Source of the DNA: Paenibacillus brasilensis
GTDB taxonomy: Bacteria; Bacillota; Bacilli; Paenibacillales; Paenibacillaceae
Length of the DNA stretch: 64,000 nt
Direction of reading: 5' to 3'
Assembly (NCBI RefSeq): GCF_009363115.1
Contig: NZ_CP045298.1
Coordinates: forward strand, 3,028,501 to 3,092,500
In this document: piece after piece, positions 47,905-58,225 of the stretch
Layout: the number at the start of each line of letters is the position of its first letter
How positions within the stretch are numbered: the stretch's first letter is position 1
Notes under the pieces: model-generated
Databases searched by the model: none
Told to the model about the DNA's origin: nothing
What the model saw: the letters and a program-made list of their open reading frames with translations, nothing else
Translations under genes and position numbers: made by a program

Positions 47905-48939
47905 ATGCCTGCATTGATTTTTGATGAGAAACAAATTAAACAGGTGATCGACCGGGTAGTGGAACGCACGTTTCAAATGGACTATAGCTGGGATTGGCCG
48001 GGTGGAGTGGCCTTTTACGGGGTATGCGAAGCCTATGAAGCGACGGGGAACGAAACGTATTTGACCAAGCTGAGAGAATGGGTTGACGAAAATATTGAGG
48101 ATGGCCTTCCGCCTCTATCGGTGAACGGCGTATCTGTAGGACACTGCTTGCTGACGCTGCATCAGGCCACAGGGGAGCAAAAATATCTGGATATCGCCAC
48201 CCAGATGGCGGAATTTCTGGCGAAAAAGGCCGAACGGTTCGCTGACGGAATTTTCCAGCATACAGTGAATTCACTTCATGACGTATTTCCGCAGCAAGCG
48301 TGGGTGGATACGATGTTTATGGCAGGCTATTATTTGCTGCGTATCGGTCATTTGCTGGGCAACAAGGAATATTGGGAGGACGGAATTCGGCAATATCACG
48401 GGCATGAGGAATTTTTGCAGGACCCGGATACGAATTTGTATTATCACGGCTGGGATTATGCGAACCAAAGCCGCATGTCGGGGATATACTGGGCACGCGG
48501 CAACTCATGGGCGGCTCTGACGATGGCCAAGGCACTGAAATTTGTAGAGGTGCAGCATCCCTCCTACATGATCATCGACGGTTCGCTGCGTGACCAGCTC
48601 AGTGCCTTGGTAAGGCTGCAATCTCCGGAAGGACTGTGGCATACGGTACTGAATGATGATATCTCTTATCTGGAAACGTCCGGTTCCGCAGGGATTGCGA
48701 CTGCCTTGCTTATGCAGGGCCGACTGTTTAACAAATACACGCAAAAGGCGATCGGCGGCATTCTTTCCCGGATTAAGGAGGACGGTACGGTGACGGGTGT
48801 ATCTGCTGGAACGGCTGTAATGAACGATATTGACGGCTATCGAAACGTACCGTTCAAACGCATTCAGGGCTGGGGTCAGGGATTGGCGCTCGCTTTCCTG
48901 GCTCAATTGCTGCGTACCAAGGAGAATCCTTACGGGTAG
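47905..48939 (+). CDS. GH105 unsaturated rhamnogalacturonyl hydrolase, YteR/YesR type
   Basis: Removes the unsaturated galacturonyl residue from lyase-generated rhamnogalacturonan disaccharides in the cytosol. An (alpha/alpha)6-barrel of about 344 residues with WPGGVAFYGVCEAYEATGN, the catalytic Asp in QQAWVDTMFMAGYYL, the sugar-binding ARGNSWAALTMAKAL, and RIQGWGQGLALAFLAQLL. No signal peptide is seen, consistent with action after import. The start at ATG 47905 follows AAAGGAGGAG. Upstream in-frame codons to 47830 overlap the previous gene and are less likely. It is part of the uptake operon. Confidence 0.92.
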   Translation: MPALIFDEKQIKQVIDRVVERTFQMDYSWDWPGGVAFYGVCEAYEATGNETYLTKLREWVDENIEDGLPPLSVNGVSVGHCLLTLHQATGEQKYLDIATQMAEFLAKKAERFADGIFQHTVNSLHDVFPQQAWVDTMFMAGYYLLRIGHLLGNKEYWEDGIRQYHGHEEFLQDPDTNLYYHGWDYANQSRMSGIYWARGNSWAALTMAKALKFVEVQHPSYMIIDGSLRDQLSALVRLQSPEGLWHTVLNDDISYLETSGSAGIATALLMQGRLFNKYTQKAIGGILSRIKEDGTVTGVSAGTAVMNDIDGYRNVPFKRIQGWGQGLALAFLAQLLRTKENPYG

Positions 48940-48986
48940 AAGATCGTTGCTTGACCAATTCATTTTGGCAAAAGGAGGCGGATATC

Positions 48987-49388
48987 ATGGGAGATGCTGA
49001 AATTCCTCGGAAAAAGGTAGCTACTCAGCCGCGGGGCAGCTTGTTCTGGGTCATCCCTGACGGCTATATTCCACCGGAAAGCCGGGGAGAGCTGGTCAGT
49101 CATGAGAGCATATGCGTGCTGAACTGTGGGAGCCGTGCGGCAAAGCTGAGCATAGATATCTATTTTGAGGATCGGGAGCCGTTGGAGGGACTGATCGAGG
49201 TGGTGGAAGGAAGACGGACCCGCCATATCCGAACAGCTTCGCTGGAAAAGTCCGGCGAACGGATTCCAACATGCATTCCTTATGCGATTACAGTCACCAG
49301 CGATGTACCCGTGATTATTCAATACAGCAGGCTGGACACGACACAGCCAGAGCTGGCGTTAATGAGTGTGATGGCATACCCGGTCTAA
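48987..49388 (+). CDS. ASRT family protein (sensory rhodopsin transducer-like beta-sandwich)
   Basis: 133 residues related to the Anabaena sensory rhodopsin transducer: FWVIPDGYIPPESRGELVSH, then ESICVLNCGSRAAKLSIDIY, RRTRHIRTASL and VPVIIQYSRLDTTQPELALM, the conserved core of the family. No rhodopsin gene is present. The family has been proposed to bind small molecules such as sugars. Here it is the last gene of a pectin operon, just after GH105, which supports a sugar-related role. ATG 48987 follows AAAGGAGG at eight bases. A strong terminator follows. Confidence 0.85.
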   Translation: MGDAEIPRKKVATQPRGSLFWVIPDGYIPPESRGELVSHESICVLNCGSRAAKLSIDIYFEDREPLEGLIEVVEGRRTRHIRTASLEKSGERIPTCIPYAITVTSDVPVIIQYSRLDTTQPELALMSVMAYPV

Positions 49389-49412
49389 TCCGATACGCAC
49401 TGTAAACTGTGA

Positions 49413-49460
49413 AAAAGCATCTCCAGACGATAGCAATTCCGGCCTGGAGATGCTTTTTTT
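49413..49460 (+). terminator. Terminator of the pectin operon
   Basis: AAAGCATCTCCAG and CTGGAGATGCTTT pair and are followed by eight T, 25 bases after the ASRT-type gene. Confidence 0.9.
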
Positions 49461-49565
49461 TGCGAAGGGCAGAAGGATGTCTGACTAAAGTCCATCGCCT
49501 TGATCATGATTCTACATTTGCTCTGCAACAGTTCAGCATTTTATCACTAGCTATATCAGCGTATT

Positions 49566-50561
49566 TTAACGCCTAAAGTAGCCAATCCCCATGGCGTCAC
49601 GTACCTCGCTCATCGTCTCCCTGGCTGTAGTCCGAGCCTTCCGTGTGCCCTCGATCAAAATCTCGTCAACATCTCCCATCCGTGCTGCAAAAGCGTGACG
49701 TCGTTCACGCATGGGCTCCAGCAGCATATTTACAGCGTGAGCCGCCAGCCTTTTGCAATCGGTACAGCCAATGGCTCCTTTCGAGCACTGCTCATGGATA
49801 TCGGACATATCATCCTGACGGAAATAACGGTGATACTCGTATACGGGACAGATGTCCGGGTGACCTGGATCATGCTTGCGAATACGCGCAGGGTCGGTTT
49901 TTGCGCGCACAAGCTTGGTACTGACCTCTTCGGCGGAGGAGTCGAGATACAGCGCGTTGTCCAGACTTTTGCTCATTTTGCTATTGCCGTCCAGCCCGGT
50001 TAGTCGTCCACCCTGTAAGATACGTGGCTCGGGCAGAACAGGGCGGTATAGCTCATTGAAGCGGCGAACGATTTTACGCGCCTGCTCTATATGAGGAATC
50101 TGGTCGTCACCGGCTGGAACCAGGGTTGCCTTGCAGATTGCGATATCGGCGGCCTGACTAACGGGATAACCGAGAAAGCCGTAGTACATATCTTGGCCAC
50201 CACGTTGCTGTGCTTCATTTTTTACCGTCGGGTTATGCCGCAGTGAATTGACCGTCACGAACATGCTAAAATACTGCGCCAGCTCTGCAATTTCCGGAAT
50301 CATGGATTGGATGAAAAGGGTAGCCTGATTCGGGTCAATGCCTGCTGCCAGATAGTCGAGAGCGACTTGACGGACACTCGTGGCCAGCACATCTGGATGG
50401 TCAAAATGCGTAGTCAGCGCCTGCACATCTGCCAGAATAATAAAGGTACGGTATTCATGCTGAAGCTCTGTTCTGCTACGAAGACTGCCAATGTAATGGC
50501 CGAGATGGAGCTTGCCAGTCGTACGGTCGCCAGTCAGGATAATATCGGTTACAGATTGCAT
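49566..50561 (-). CDS. trpS: Tryptophanyl-tRNA synthetase
   Basis: Charges tRNA-Trp. Class I synthetase of 331 residues. The HIGH-type motif is KLHLGHYIGS and the KMSKS loop is GLDGNSKMSKSLDNALY. TGDRTTGKLHLGHYIGSL and PTVKNEAQQ place it in the TrpRS subgroup common in lactic-acid bacteria and streptococci rather than next to the Bacillus TrpS. A cysteine-rich stretch HEQCSKGAIGCTDCKRL lies near the C terminus. GGGAGG lies before ATG 50561. Expression is under a T-box leader. Confidence 0.95.
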   Translation of the reverse strand: MQSVTDIILTGDRTTGKLHLGHYIGSLRSRTELQHEYRTFIILADVQALTTHFDHPDVLATSVRQVALDYLAAGIDPNQATLFIQSMIPEIAELAQYFSMFVTVNSLRHNPTVKNEAQQRGGQDMYYGFLGYPVSQAADIAICKATLVPAGDDQIPHIEQARKIVRRFNELYRPVLPEPRILQGGRLTGLDGNSKMSKSLDNALYLDSSAEEVSTKLVRAKTDPARIRKHDPGHPDICPVYEYHRYFRQDDMSDIHEQCSKGAIGCTDCKRLAAHAVNMLLEPMRERRHAFAARMGDVDEILIEGTRKARTTARETMSEVRDAMGIGYFRR

Positions 50562-50671
50562 ACATATTCCTCCCTAAATTCAATACGTTATAAATTGCTG
50601 CCAACATTACACGTTGTACACGCCACCACCAGCCGTCCTCCACGGCCATCACCTCCCTTCAAAGCCAATAT

Positions 50672-51060
50672 AAAAAAGCTCCGTCTCTGGAACTATCACA
50701 GCCTACGGATAATACCGTTTTGCTGCAATATCGCAATCACTATCCATAGCGATTGCGTTCCAAGGACGAAGCTTGTGCCTCGCGGTGCCACCTGGATTGA
50801 CCGTTTGCTTCTGACAAACGATCCTCTCACCAGATACGGACGCGTTTCCGGTCAGTGCTGACACTGCCTCAACTCAAATACCGTCGATATCCTGTCCCTT
50901 GATAACGGATGGACTATTCCGCCTTGCCTACTGACCGCCCCACCAGGAAGCAGTGTTCAACGTGGTGCTCCGAAACCCATTTCAACAGAAGTAAAACATC
51001 GACTCCCACCCAACGCCGACTCTCTGAGGCTTCACATCCTGTCTACTTCTTTTCATCATC
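50672..51060 (-). promoter_or_regulatory. T-box leader of trpS
   Basis: On the minus strand the T-box AGGTGGCACCGCG is at 50781-50793. It is preceded by a stem I region with GAGAGTCGG and GTTGGGTGGGAG type bulges, and a TGG codon at 50977-50979 in a position suited to be the tryptophan specifier. Downstream AAGCTTCGTCC and GACGGAGCTT form the terminator, ending in TTTTTT at 50672-50677. Uncharged tRNA-Trp should favour read-through into trpS. Confidence 0.88.
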
Positions 51061-51069
51061 GCATACAAT

Positions 51070-51098
51070 TTTATACAGTTTACCATTCCTGAAGTGAA
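51070..51098 (-). promoter_or_regulatory. Promoter of the trpS leader
   Basis: On the minus strand TTCACT and TATAAA are separated by 17 bases immediately upstream of the T-box leader. Confidence 0.5.
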
Positions 51099-51122
51099 AT
51101 GTATATCTGTTTTCAGTCCATG

Positions 51123-52070
51123 TTAACGATTGGCAGAAGTGGTTTGACCGGGTGCGAAGCTTTTTCGTCCTCCAAAATTGGTGCCTAGTACGCCGATAAT
51201 GATCATGATAGCGCCTATTATGTGATAGTAGGCAAGTTGCTCCCTCAAAATATAAGCACCTGCCATCATGGATATGAGAGTGGATAAATTACCGATCACA
51301 CTCATTTTCGAGGCTTCGATCCACTTCAAGGCAAAGCTCGATAACATCGAGGTGACGAGGGTAGACAAAATGCCAAGATAAGCCAGTGCCAGCCAGTAAT
51401 CAGGCTTTACCAGGGGAGCGGTATAAGCGCTCATGGAACCGTCTATGGCATGATATCCCAGGGCCACCAAGTTAAAAACGATGCATCCCAAAATGGAGGT
51501 AACATAGGTCAATTCCATCGGGCTGTACCTTTGTGTTAATGGACGAGCCAGCACATTATAGCCGGATAAGCAGACAGCGGACAGTACGAGCAGAACAATA
51601 CCGCCAAAGCTGTTGGAAGCGAGAGACGCTCCGCTTTTCATCACAAATATAAAAATCACGCCAAAGACAGAGAGCAGCAAGGAAATCTTTTGAACCCCTG
51701 TTGTGCGCTCTTTAATAAAATAGGAGGCCAACAGCAGGGTGAAAATGGGAACAGTCGCTTGAATAATTCCACCTTCCGATGAAGAGGTGCTCATCAGCCC
51801 AAAGGCTTGTAAGGGGAAATACACTAAAGGTGAAAGCAGCGCCAGTGGTAAAATGCGTAGAATGTCACGACGCGTAATGCTGATTTTGATCCACCCAAGC
51901 AGTACTGGAATGGTCAAAGTGACAAAAGACAACGCAAAACGGTGAGCGATGACATCCAACGGACTAGCCTCCGTGACGGTCAACTTCACAAATAAAAAGG
52001 AAAAGCCAAGTATAGCTGCATAGCTAAGAGCGGCCAAATAGGCTGCTCCATTTCTAGTATGACTGTGCAT
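51123..52070 (-). CDS. DMT family transporter (EamA)
   Basis: 315 residues with about ten hydrophobic helices in two EamA repeats: YAAILGFSFLFVKLTVTEAS in the first and LYLGILSTLV-like stretches (WLALAYLGILSTLVTSMLSS) in the second. Drug/metabolite exporters of this type move amino acids, nucleosides or other metabolites; the substrate is not predictable. GGAGG precedes ATG 52070 at six bases. It is transcribed toward trpS, separated by the trpS leader. Confidence 0.87.
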   Translation of the reverse strand: MHSHTRNGAAYLAALSYAAILGFSFLFVKLTVTEASPLDVIAHRFALSFVTLTIPVLLGWIKISITRRDILRILPLALLSPLVYFPLQAFGLMSTSSSEGGIIQATVPIFTLLLASYFIKERTTGVQKISLLLSVFGVIFIFVMKSGASLASNSFGGIVLLVLSAVCLSGYNVLARPLTQRYSPMELTYVTSILGCIVFNLVALGYHAIDGSMSAYTAPLVKPDYWLALAYLGILSTLVTSMLSSFALKWIEASKMSVIGNLSTLISMMAGAYILREQLAYYHIIGAIMIIIGVLGTNFGGRKSFAPGQTTSANR

Positions 52071-52181
52071 AATGAACCTCCGTCATGATAATTTCAACCT
52101 GTGGCCTTCTCAATATACCCCGACGGCATAACCTGAAACAATCCATTAAATTCACAATTGTACGGGTACAGTTTGCGTCAT

Positions 52182-52243
52182 AAAAAAAGCCGGAACGCAG
52201 TCTCAAAGGTAGGTTTCCCCGTCCTTGAGACGACTTCCGGCTC
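52182..52243 (-). terminator. Terminator of hemL
   Basis: AAAGCCGGAA with GTCTCAA pairs with TTGAGAC and TTCCGGCTCTT. On the minus strand it ends in seven T. It begins 36 bases after the hemL stop. Confidence 0.85.
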
Positions 52244-52278
52244 TTACCGAATCCATATTTTATCGCTTGCTGAACTGC

Positions 52279-53598
<1,320 letters not shown>

Positions 53599-53677
53599 CA
53601 CAAACTTCCTTTCCGTTCATCTAAATAGGGTATACACACACCAAAGGGCAGCGTTCACGGCTGCCCCTGTGTCTTCA

Positions 53678-54799
53678 TTATAGCTCTTTTTGGCCTGTCT
53701 TTGGTGTCGATTGTGTGGAAGCATCCTCATTACTGGTTTTACTGCCTCCTGTAAAAGAAGGCTTATCTGTCTTGGACGATGATGCGCTGTCCGGCTGCTT
53801 CGGTCCATTCTGATCCTTGCCCTGCTCCTGTGTCTGCACAGGAGGGTTGTTGAATATATCCTGCACGTACTTTTTCAGCTCTTCCGGATCGCGCACCGTA
53901 AGCACCTGTGCGCCGCCTACACTTTCTTCTCCGAGCAGCTTCATCGGTGGAACCTGCTCGCTGCCTGCAAAGGTGCTTTGGTAGCCGACGTTCGCCAGCT
54001 TCCACATATCATTGACACTCAGATTCGTATCAATGTAAGGGCTCACCTGTTCCAAAATATTTGGCAGATTGGCAATGGAGGTCGTTGTCTGCATTTTCTG
54101 GGCTACCGCCTCCAAAAATGCACGCTGACGTCCTGACCGTGAGAAGTCGGACATGGCATCATGGCGGAACCGTACGTATTGAAGCGCCGTTTTGCCATCC
54201 AGATGCTGCATGCCCTTTTTCAAGTTAATGTCGTATTGATGCTTATCCGCATTGCTTGTATAGTGCATATCCTTTTCCACTTCAAAATCAATGCCGCCCA
54301 CAGCGTCTACCAGCTTAATAAATCCTTGGAAATCGGTATATACATAATATTGCACTTGAATGCCCAGCAGATCACCAGCCGCCTTCATGGCTGTATTGGG
54401 TCCGTGGGTAATGGCAGTATTAATACGATTTTTGCCGTAGCCGGGAATATCTACATACGTATCACGCAAAATAGAGAAAAGATGAATCTTTTTCTTGACG
54501 GGATCCAGCGATGCGACCATCATACTGTCTGAGCGGGGGACTTCCCCTTTTTGGATACCACGGCCATCGACACCCATCAGCAGAATGTTGACCATGTCCG
54601 TTCCTTCCCATTTGGGCGGGTCCGGTGTACGAACCTGATCGACCTGCTGTACATTTTTGAAGGGGGAGTTTGCGCCCTCTTTATGCAGATTGTTCAATTG
54701 ATTATAGATGGATGAAAAATAGTACACGGCAAAGCCTACAATCGCGACGATAACCACGGCCAGAACCGACCATATCGTCCTTTTGGTTCTGCTTGTCAT
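53678..54799 (-). CDS. LytR-CpsA-Psr family protein (TagTUV type)
   Basis: Attaches teichoic acids or other glycopolymers to peptidoglycan, by family. 373 residues with a cytosolic basic start, one TM helix (SVLAVVIVAIVGFAVYYF), then the extracellular LCP domain: NILLMGVDGRG, RSDSMMVASLDP, LRDTYVDIPGYGKNRINTA, and the late YVRFRHDAMSDFSRSGRQR with the phosphate-binding arginines. The C-terminal 60 residues are a Ser/Thr/Gln/Lys-rich disordered tail. It is divergent from the ABC exporter genes. Confidence 0.92.
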   Translation of the reverse strand: MTSRTKRTIWSVLAVVIVAIVGFAVYYFSSIYNQLNNLHKEGANSPFKNVQQVDQVRTPDPPKWEGTDMVNILLMGVDGRGIQKGEVPRSDSMMVASLDPVKKKIHLFSILRDTYVDIPGYGKNRINTAITHGPNTAMKAAGDLLGIQVQYYVYTDFQGFIKLVDAVGGIDFEVEKDMHYTSNADKHQYDINLKKGMQHLDGKTALQYVRFRHDAMSDFSRSGRQRAFLEAVAQKMQTTTSIANLPNILEQVSPYIDTNLSVNDMWKLANVGYQSTFAGSEQVPPMKLLGEESVGGAQVLTVRDPEELKKYVQDIFNNPPVQTQEQGKDQNGPKQPDSASSSKTDKPSFTGGSKTSNEDASTQSTPKTGQKEL

Positions 54800-54903
54800 G
54801 GATGCTCTCCCTTTCGCTTTTCAATTCATTACATTATAATTTCTTTTTGGAGCACAATCAATTTAACAATGGATTTTGTAAAATCCTGACTGAGAGGTAT
54901 AAC

Positions 54904-55953
54904 ATGCTGGCAATTGATGTGCAGGATCTGCGCAAAACATTTAAGGTACAGAAAAACCGTGAGGGCCTGAAAGGCGCCTTCCTTGATTTATTCTCCCGAG
55001 AATACAACGAGGTGGCTGCGGTCAAAGATATCTCCTTCCGTATCCCGCAAGGAGAAATATGCGGCTATATCGGTGAGAACGGTGCCGGAAAGTCCACCAC
55101 GATCAAGATGCTGACAGGCATTCTGGTGCCGACATCAGGGCATCTCAAGGTCGGGGGCTATGTCCCTTACGAAGATCGTGAGAAATTTGTAAGCAACATA
55201 GGCGTTGTTTTTGGTCAGCGCAGCCAGCTTTGGTGGGACATCGGCGTGATCGAGTCTTTTCAGCTGCTGCGCAAAGTATATCAGGTTCCGGCTACTGACT
55301 TCAAACGCAGACTGGATGAGCTGGTAGAGAGACTTCAATTGCAGGATCTGCTAAGTCGCCCGGTACGCAAGCTCAGTCTCGGGCAACGGATGCGCTGTGA
55401 GCTGGTAGCCGCACTGCTGCACAATCCGTCCATTGTTTTTCTGGACGAGCCGACCATTGGACTCGATATTATGGTGAAGTCCGAAATCCGTGAGTTTCTA
55501 AAGGACATGAACCGGGATCACGGCACGACCATTTTGCTGACGACCCATGATTTGCAGGATATTGAAGCGTTGTGCTCGCGCGTCATTATGCTGGATGATG
55601 GGAATATCATTTATGATGGTGGTCTGGAGGATCTGAAGACGCGGTGGGGGACAGGACGCGAAGTACGGTTTCAATTTGGTGCGACGGCTGGGCTGGAGCA
55701 ATTGCAGGCATGGACTGCCGATATGCCGCTGACCTGGACGATGGATAACGATTTGTCTGCCAAGGTATGGATTCCTTTGCACATTAACGTATCGGATGTT
55801 CTGGCCCGTGTAGTGGGCCGCACCGACATTACAGACATCAAAATCATTGAAACCAACACAGATGATATCGTCCGCAGTATTTATCAGTCTGGCTCGGCAG
55901 AACGCAAGGGCGATCCGATTCTCCCGGCAGTGGAGGCCAAAGTTCATGCTTAG
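54904..55953 (+). CDS. ABC-2 type exporter ATP-binding protein (COG4586 type)
   Basis: ATPase subunit of 349 residues. Walker A GENGAGKSTTIK, the Q-loop region VVFGQRSQLWWDIG, the signature LSLGQRMRCELVAAL, Walker B IVFLDEPTIGLDI and the H-loop TTHDLQD are all intact. The first residues (VQDLRKTFKVQKNREGLKGA) and the FGQRSQLWWD phrase are typical of the COG4586 group that pairs with two membrane proteins of the COG4587/COG3694 types. ATG 54904 follows GAGAGGT. The frame opens earlier at 54793, but without a site. The exported substrate is unknown. Confidence 0.92.
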   Translation: MLAIDVQDLRKTFKVQKNREGLKGAFLDLFSREYNEVAAVKDISFRIPQGEICGYIGENGAGKSTTIKMLTGILVPTSGHLKVGGYVPYEDREKFVSNIGVVFGQRSQLWWDIGVIESFQLLRKVYQVPATDFKRRLDELVERLQLQDLLSRPVRKLSLGQRMRCELVAALLHNPSIVFLDEPTIGLDIMVKSEIREFLKDMNRDHGTTILLTTHDLQDIEALCSRVIMLDDGNIIYDGGLEDLKTRWGTGREVRFQFGATAGLEQLQAWTADMPLTWTMDNDLSAKVWIPLHINVSDVLARVVGRTDITDIKIIETNTDDIVRSIYQSGSAERKGDPILPAVEAKVHA

Positions 55954-56740
55954 CGTATATACCGATTTTATTCGTATCCGATTTCTGACGATGCTTGCTT
56001 ATCGTGTGAACTATTATTCAGGCATACTTATTTATTCCATGAATATTGGCGTGTACTATTTCACATACCAAGCCATATACGGGGGTGCAGGCAGTATTGG
56101 CGGTTTTACCGCTGCTCAGATGACGACCTATGTAGCGGTCTCATGGATGGCGAGGGCTTTTTATTTTAACAATCTGGATCGTGAAATTTCGACGGATATT
56201 CGGGATGGAAGCATTGCTATTCAGATGATCCGGCCGTATAACTATGTGCTCGTTAAATGTATGCAGGGACTCGGTGAGGGGATGTTCCGCTTCCTGTTAT
56301 TTATGATTCCGGGCATGGCGATTGCGATGCTGCTGTTTCCGGTGAAGCTCCCTAGTGACCCGGTAGCCTGGATTGGTTTTCTGGTCATGCTGTTTTTCAG
56401 CTTTTTGATTAACACTCAGATTAATATTATTACGGGCTTGACAGCCTTTTTTATCGAAAATAACGAGGGCATGATGCGTATGAAGCGGGTAGTAGTAGAC
56501 CTGTTTTCCGGATTGATTTTACCCATCAGTTTGTTTCCGGGCTGGCTGGCGACAATCGCCCAATGGATGCCGTTTCAGGCGATTACCTATTTACCAGGGT
56601 CTGTTTTCACAGGACGTGTAAAAGGCGTTGGCATCTGGAATGTGCTGGGTATCCAAATCATTTGGCTAGTCGTTCTGCTCGTGCCGATGGTCATCATTTG
56701 GCGACTGGCGCGCAGACGTCTGTTCGTGCAGGGAGGGTAA
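55946..56740 (+). CDS. ABC-2 type exporter membrane protein 1
   Basis: 264 residues with six hydrophobic segments and no periplasmic-type domain: YRVNYYSGILIYSMNIGVYY, ISTDIRDGSIAIQMIRPYNY and INIITGLTAFFIENNEGMMR. The DGSIA..RP motif is typical for the COG4587-type permease. The start ATG 55946 overlaps the ATPase stop by eight bases, so expression is translationally coupled. The frame continues upstream inside the ATPase gene without meaning. Confidence 0.88.
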   Translation: MLSVYTDFIRIRFLTMLAYRVNYYSGILIYSMNIGVYYFTYQAIYGGAGSIGGFTAAQMTTYVAVSWMARAFYFNNLDREISTDIRDGSIAIQMIRPYNYVLVKCMQGLGEGMFRFLLFMIPGMAIAMLLFPVKLPSDPVAWIGFLVMLFFSFLINTQINIITGLTAFFIENNEGMMRMKRVVVDLFSGLILPISLFPGWLATIAQWMPFQAITYLPGSVFTGRVKGVGIWNVLGIQIIWLVVLLVPMVIIWRLARRRLFVQGG

Positions 56741-56744
56741 GCCG

Positions 56745-57533
56745 ATGATGTACTATTTGGGTCTCATTAGCGAATATTTGAAAAATTACATGAAATCACG
56801 ACTCACCTATCGGGCCGATTTTTGGGTGGAAGTCATTTCGGACCTGCTGTTTCAGGCTACGAATCTTATTTTTATTCTGGTCATTTTTATGCACACAGAC
56901 AGCTTGGGTGGCTGGAGTGAAAATGAAGTGGTATTCGTTTACGGCTTTTTCATGGTTCCGTACGGACTATTCAGTTGTTTTGTCAACCTCTGGAATTTTA
57001 GCGAACGCTATATTGTTAAAGGAGAACTTGACCGGGTTATGACCCGTCCCGCGTATAATCTGTTCCAGATTTTTCTTGAAAATGTGGACCCGCCAGCGCT
57101 GGTGGGATCGGTGATTGGTCTGATTATTATGGGAATCAGCGGAGCACAGATGGATTTGGCTATGGAGTGGTGGTTCGTACCGGCGCTGATTATTTTGAGC
57201 CTAAGTGCCGTGGCAATCTATACGGGTATATACACCATATTGACTTCTCTTTCATTCTTTTCGGATGCGCCTACGGGGATTATTCCGCTTATGTACAATA
57301 TTCAGGGTTACGGACGTTATCCGGTGACGATCTATAACCGTGCCATTCAGGTTGTGCTGACCTGGATACTGCCTTTTGCTTTTGTTGGCGTATATCCGGC
57401 GTCCTTGTTCCTCCAACGGGAAGATATGCGGCATATGGCGCTCTTAACTCCTGTAATGGGCGCTGTGTTTCTGACTTTGGGCTTATTGGCATGGAATTGG
57501 GGGATTCGGCGTTATAGGGGAGCAGGCTCTTAG
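56745..57533 (+). CDS. ABC-2 type exporter membrane protein 2
   Basis: 262 residues with six hydrophobic segments. The motif ERYIVKGELDRVMTRPAYNL parallels that of the first permease, and YNIQGYGRYPVTIYNRAIQV near the C terminus is typical of the COG3694 type. GGGAGGG precedes ATG 56745, four bases after the previous stop. Together with the two genes before it, it makes a complete exporter of unknown substrate. bcp follows after 42 bases. Confidence 0.88.
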   Translation: MMYYLGLISEYLKNYMKSRLTYRADFWVEVISDLLFQATNLIFILVIFMHTDSLGGWSENEVVFVYGFFMVPYGLFSCFVNLWNFSERYIVKGELDRVMTRPAYNLFQIFLENVDPPALVGSVIGLIIMGISGAQMDLAMEWWFVPALIILSLSAVAIYTGIYTILTSLSFFSDAPTGIIPLMYNIQGYGRYPVTIYNRAIQVVLTWILPFAFVGVYPASLFLQREDMRHMALLTPVMGAVFLTLGLLAWNWGIRRYRGAGS

Positions 57534-57575
57534 GCCGGATCACATGAGAACCCCCAAAAGATAGGAGATGATGAG

Positions 57576-58052
57576 ATGTCCACGACATCTACCGTGATTG
57601 GACGACCGGCACCGGACTTTGAATTGCCGGGAAGTGAGGGAAAGAACGTTAAGCTATCTGACTATAGAGGCAGCAGGGTATTGCTGTATTTCTATCCGAA
57701 GGATCTGACCTCCAGCTGCTCGACACAGGCGTGTGATTTTCGGGATAAGCATACGGAGTTTGCAGGCTTGAATACAGTCATTTTGGGGGTAAGCCCTGAT
57801 CCACTTAAGCAGCATGACAAGTTTATCGCCAAGTACGGGCTACCTTTTCAACTGCTATCCGATGCAGAGCATCAGGTAGCTGAGACGTACGGTGTGTGGC
57901 AGCAGAAACAAATGTATGGCAAGCAGTACATGGGCATCGTTCGCTCTACATTCCTGATCGACGAGAATGGTATTTTAATTCATGAATGGCGAGGCTTGAG
58001 AGTCAAAGGGCATATTGATGCTGCGCTGGAGTACATTCGGGAGCAGGCATAG
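57576..58052 (+). CDS. bcp: Thiol peroxidase of the BCP/PrxQ type
   Basis: Reduces hydroperoxides with thioredoxin-type donors. 158 residues with FYPKDLTSSCSTQACDFRD holding the peroxidatic Cys48 and resolving Cys53, five residues apart as in the atypical two-cysteine PrxQ enzymes. The usual TPGC is SSC here. VILGVSPDPLKQHDKFIAKY and FLIDENGILIHEWR match the family. ATAGGAGATGATGAG precedes the ATG. It may be read through from the ABC exporter genes. Confidence 0.93.
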   Translation: MSTTSTVIGRPAPDFELPGSEGKNVKLSDYRGSRVLLYFYPKDLTSSCSTQACDFRDKHTEFAGLNTVILGVSPDPLKQHDKFIAKYGLPFQLLSDAEHQVAETYGVWQQKQMYGKQYMGIVRSTFLIDENGILIHEWRGLRVKGHIDAALEYIREQA

Positions 58053-58067
58053 ATCACAAGCACTATT

Positions 58068-58115
58068 ACACCCTTCGGGACGCTGGCTGTATTTCAGTCT
58101 CGGAGGGTGTTTTGT
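58068..58115 (+). terminator. Terminator of bcp
   Basis: ACACCCTTCGGGAC pairs with GTCTCGGAGGGTGT with G-T pairs, then TTTTG. It starts 15 bases after the stop. Confidence 0.8.
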
Positions 58116-58225
58116 TATGTAATCTCCGGCTTTTCTTATCCCAGAAATGTTGCAGAACCCTCAATATGATGGTTTGCTTTTCTGCCTGACCACGTAAATG
58201 CCCCACAAGCTCAAGGAAATAATGA

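Noticed and set aside
50307..50861. 184-codon frame across the 5' part of trpS and its leader
   Set aside because: It runs antisense to a conserved gene and through the T-box element.
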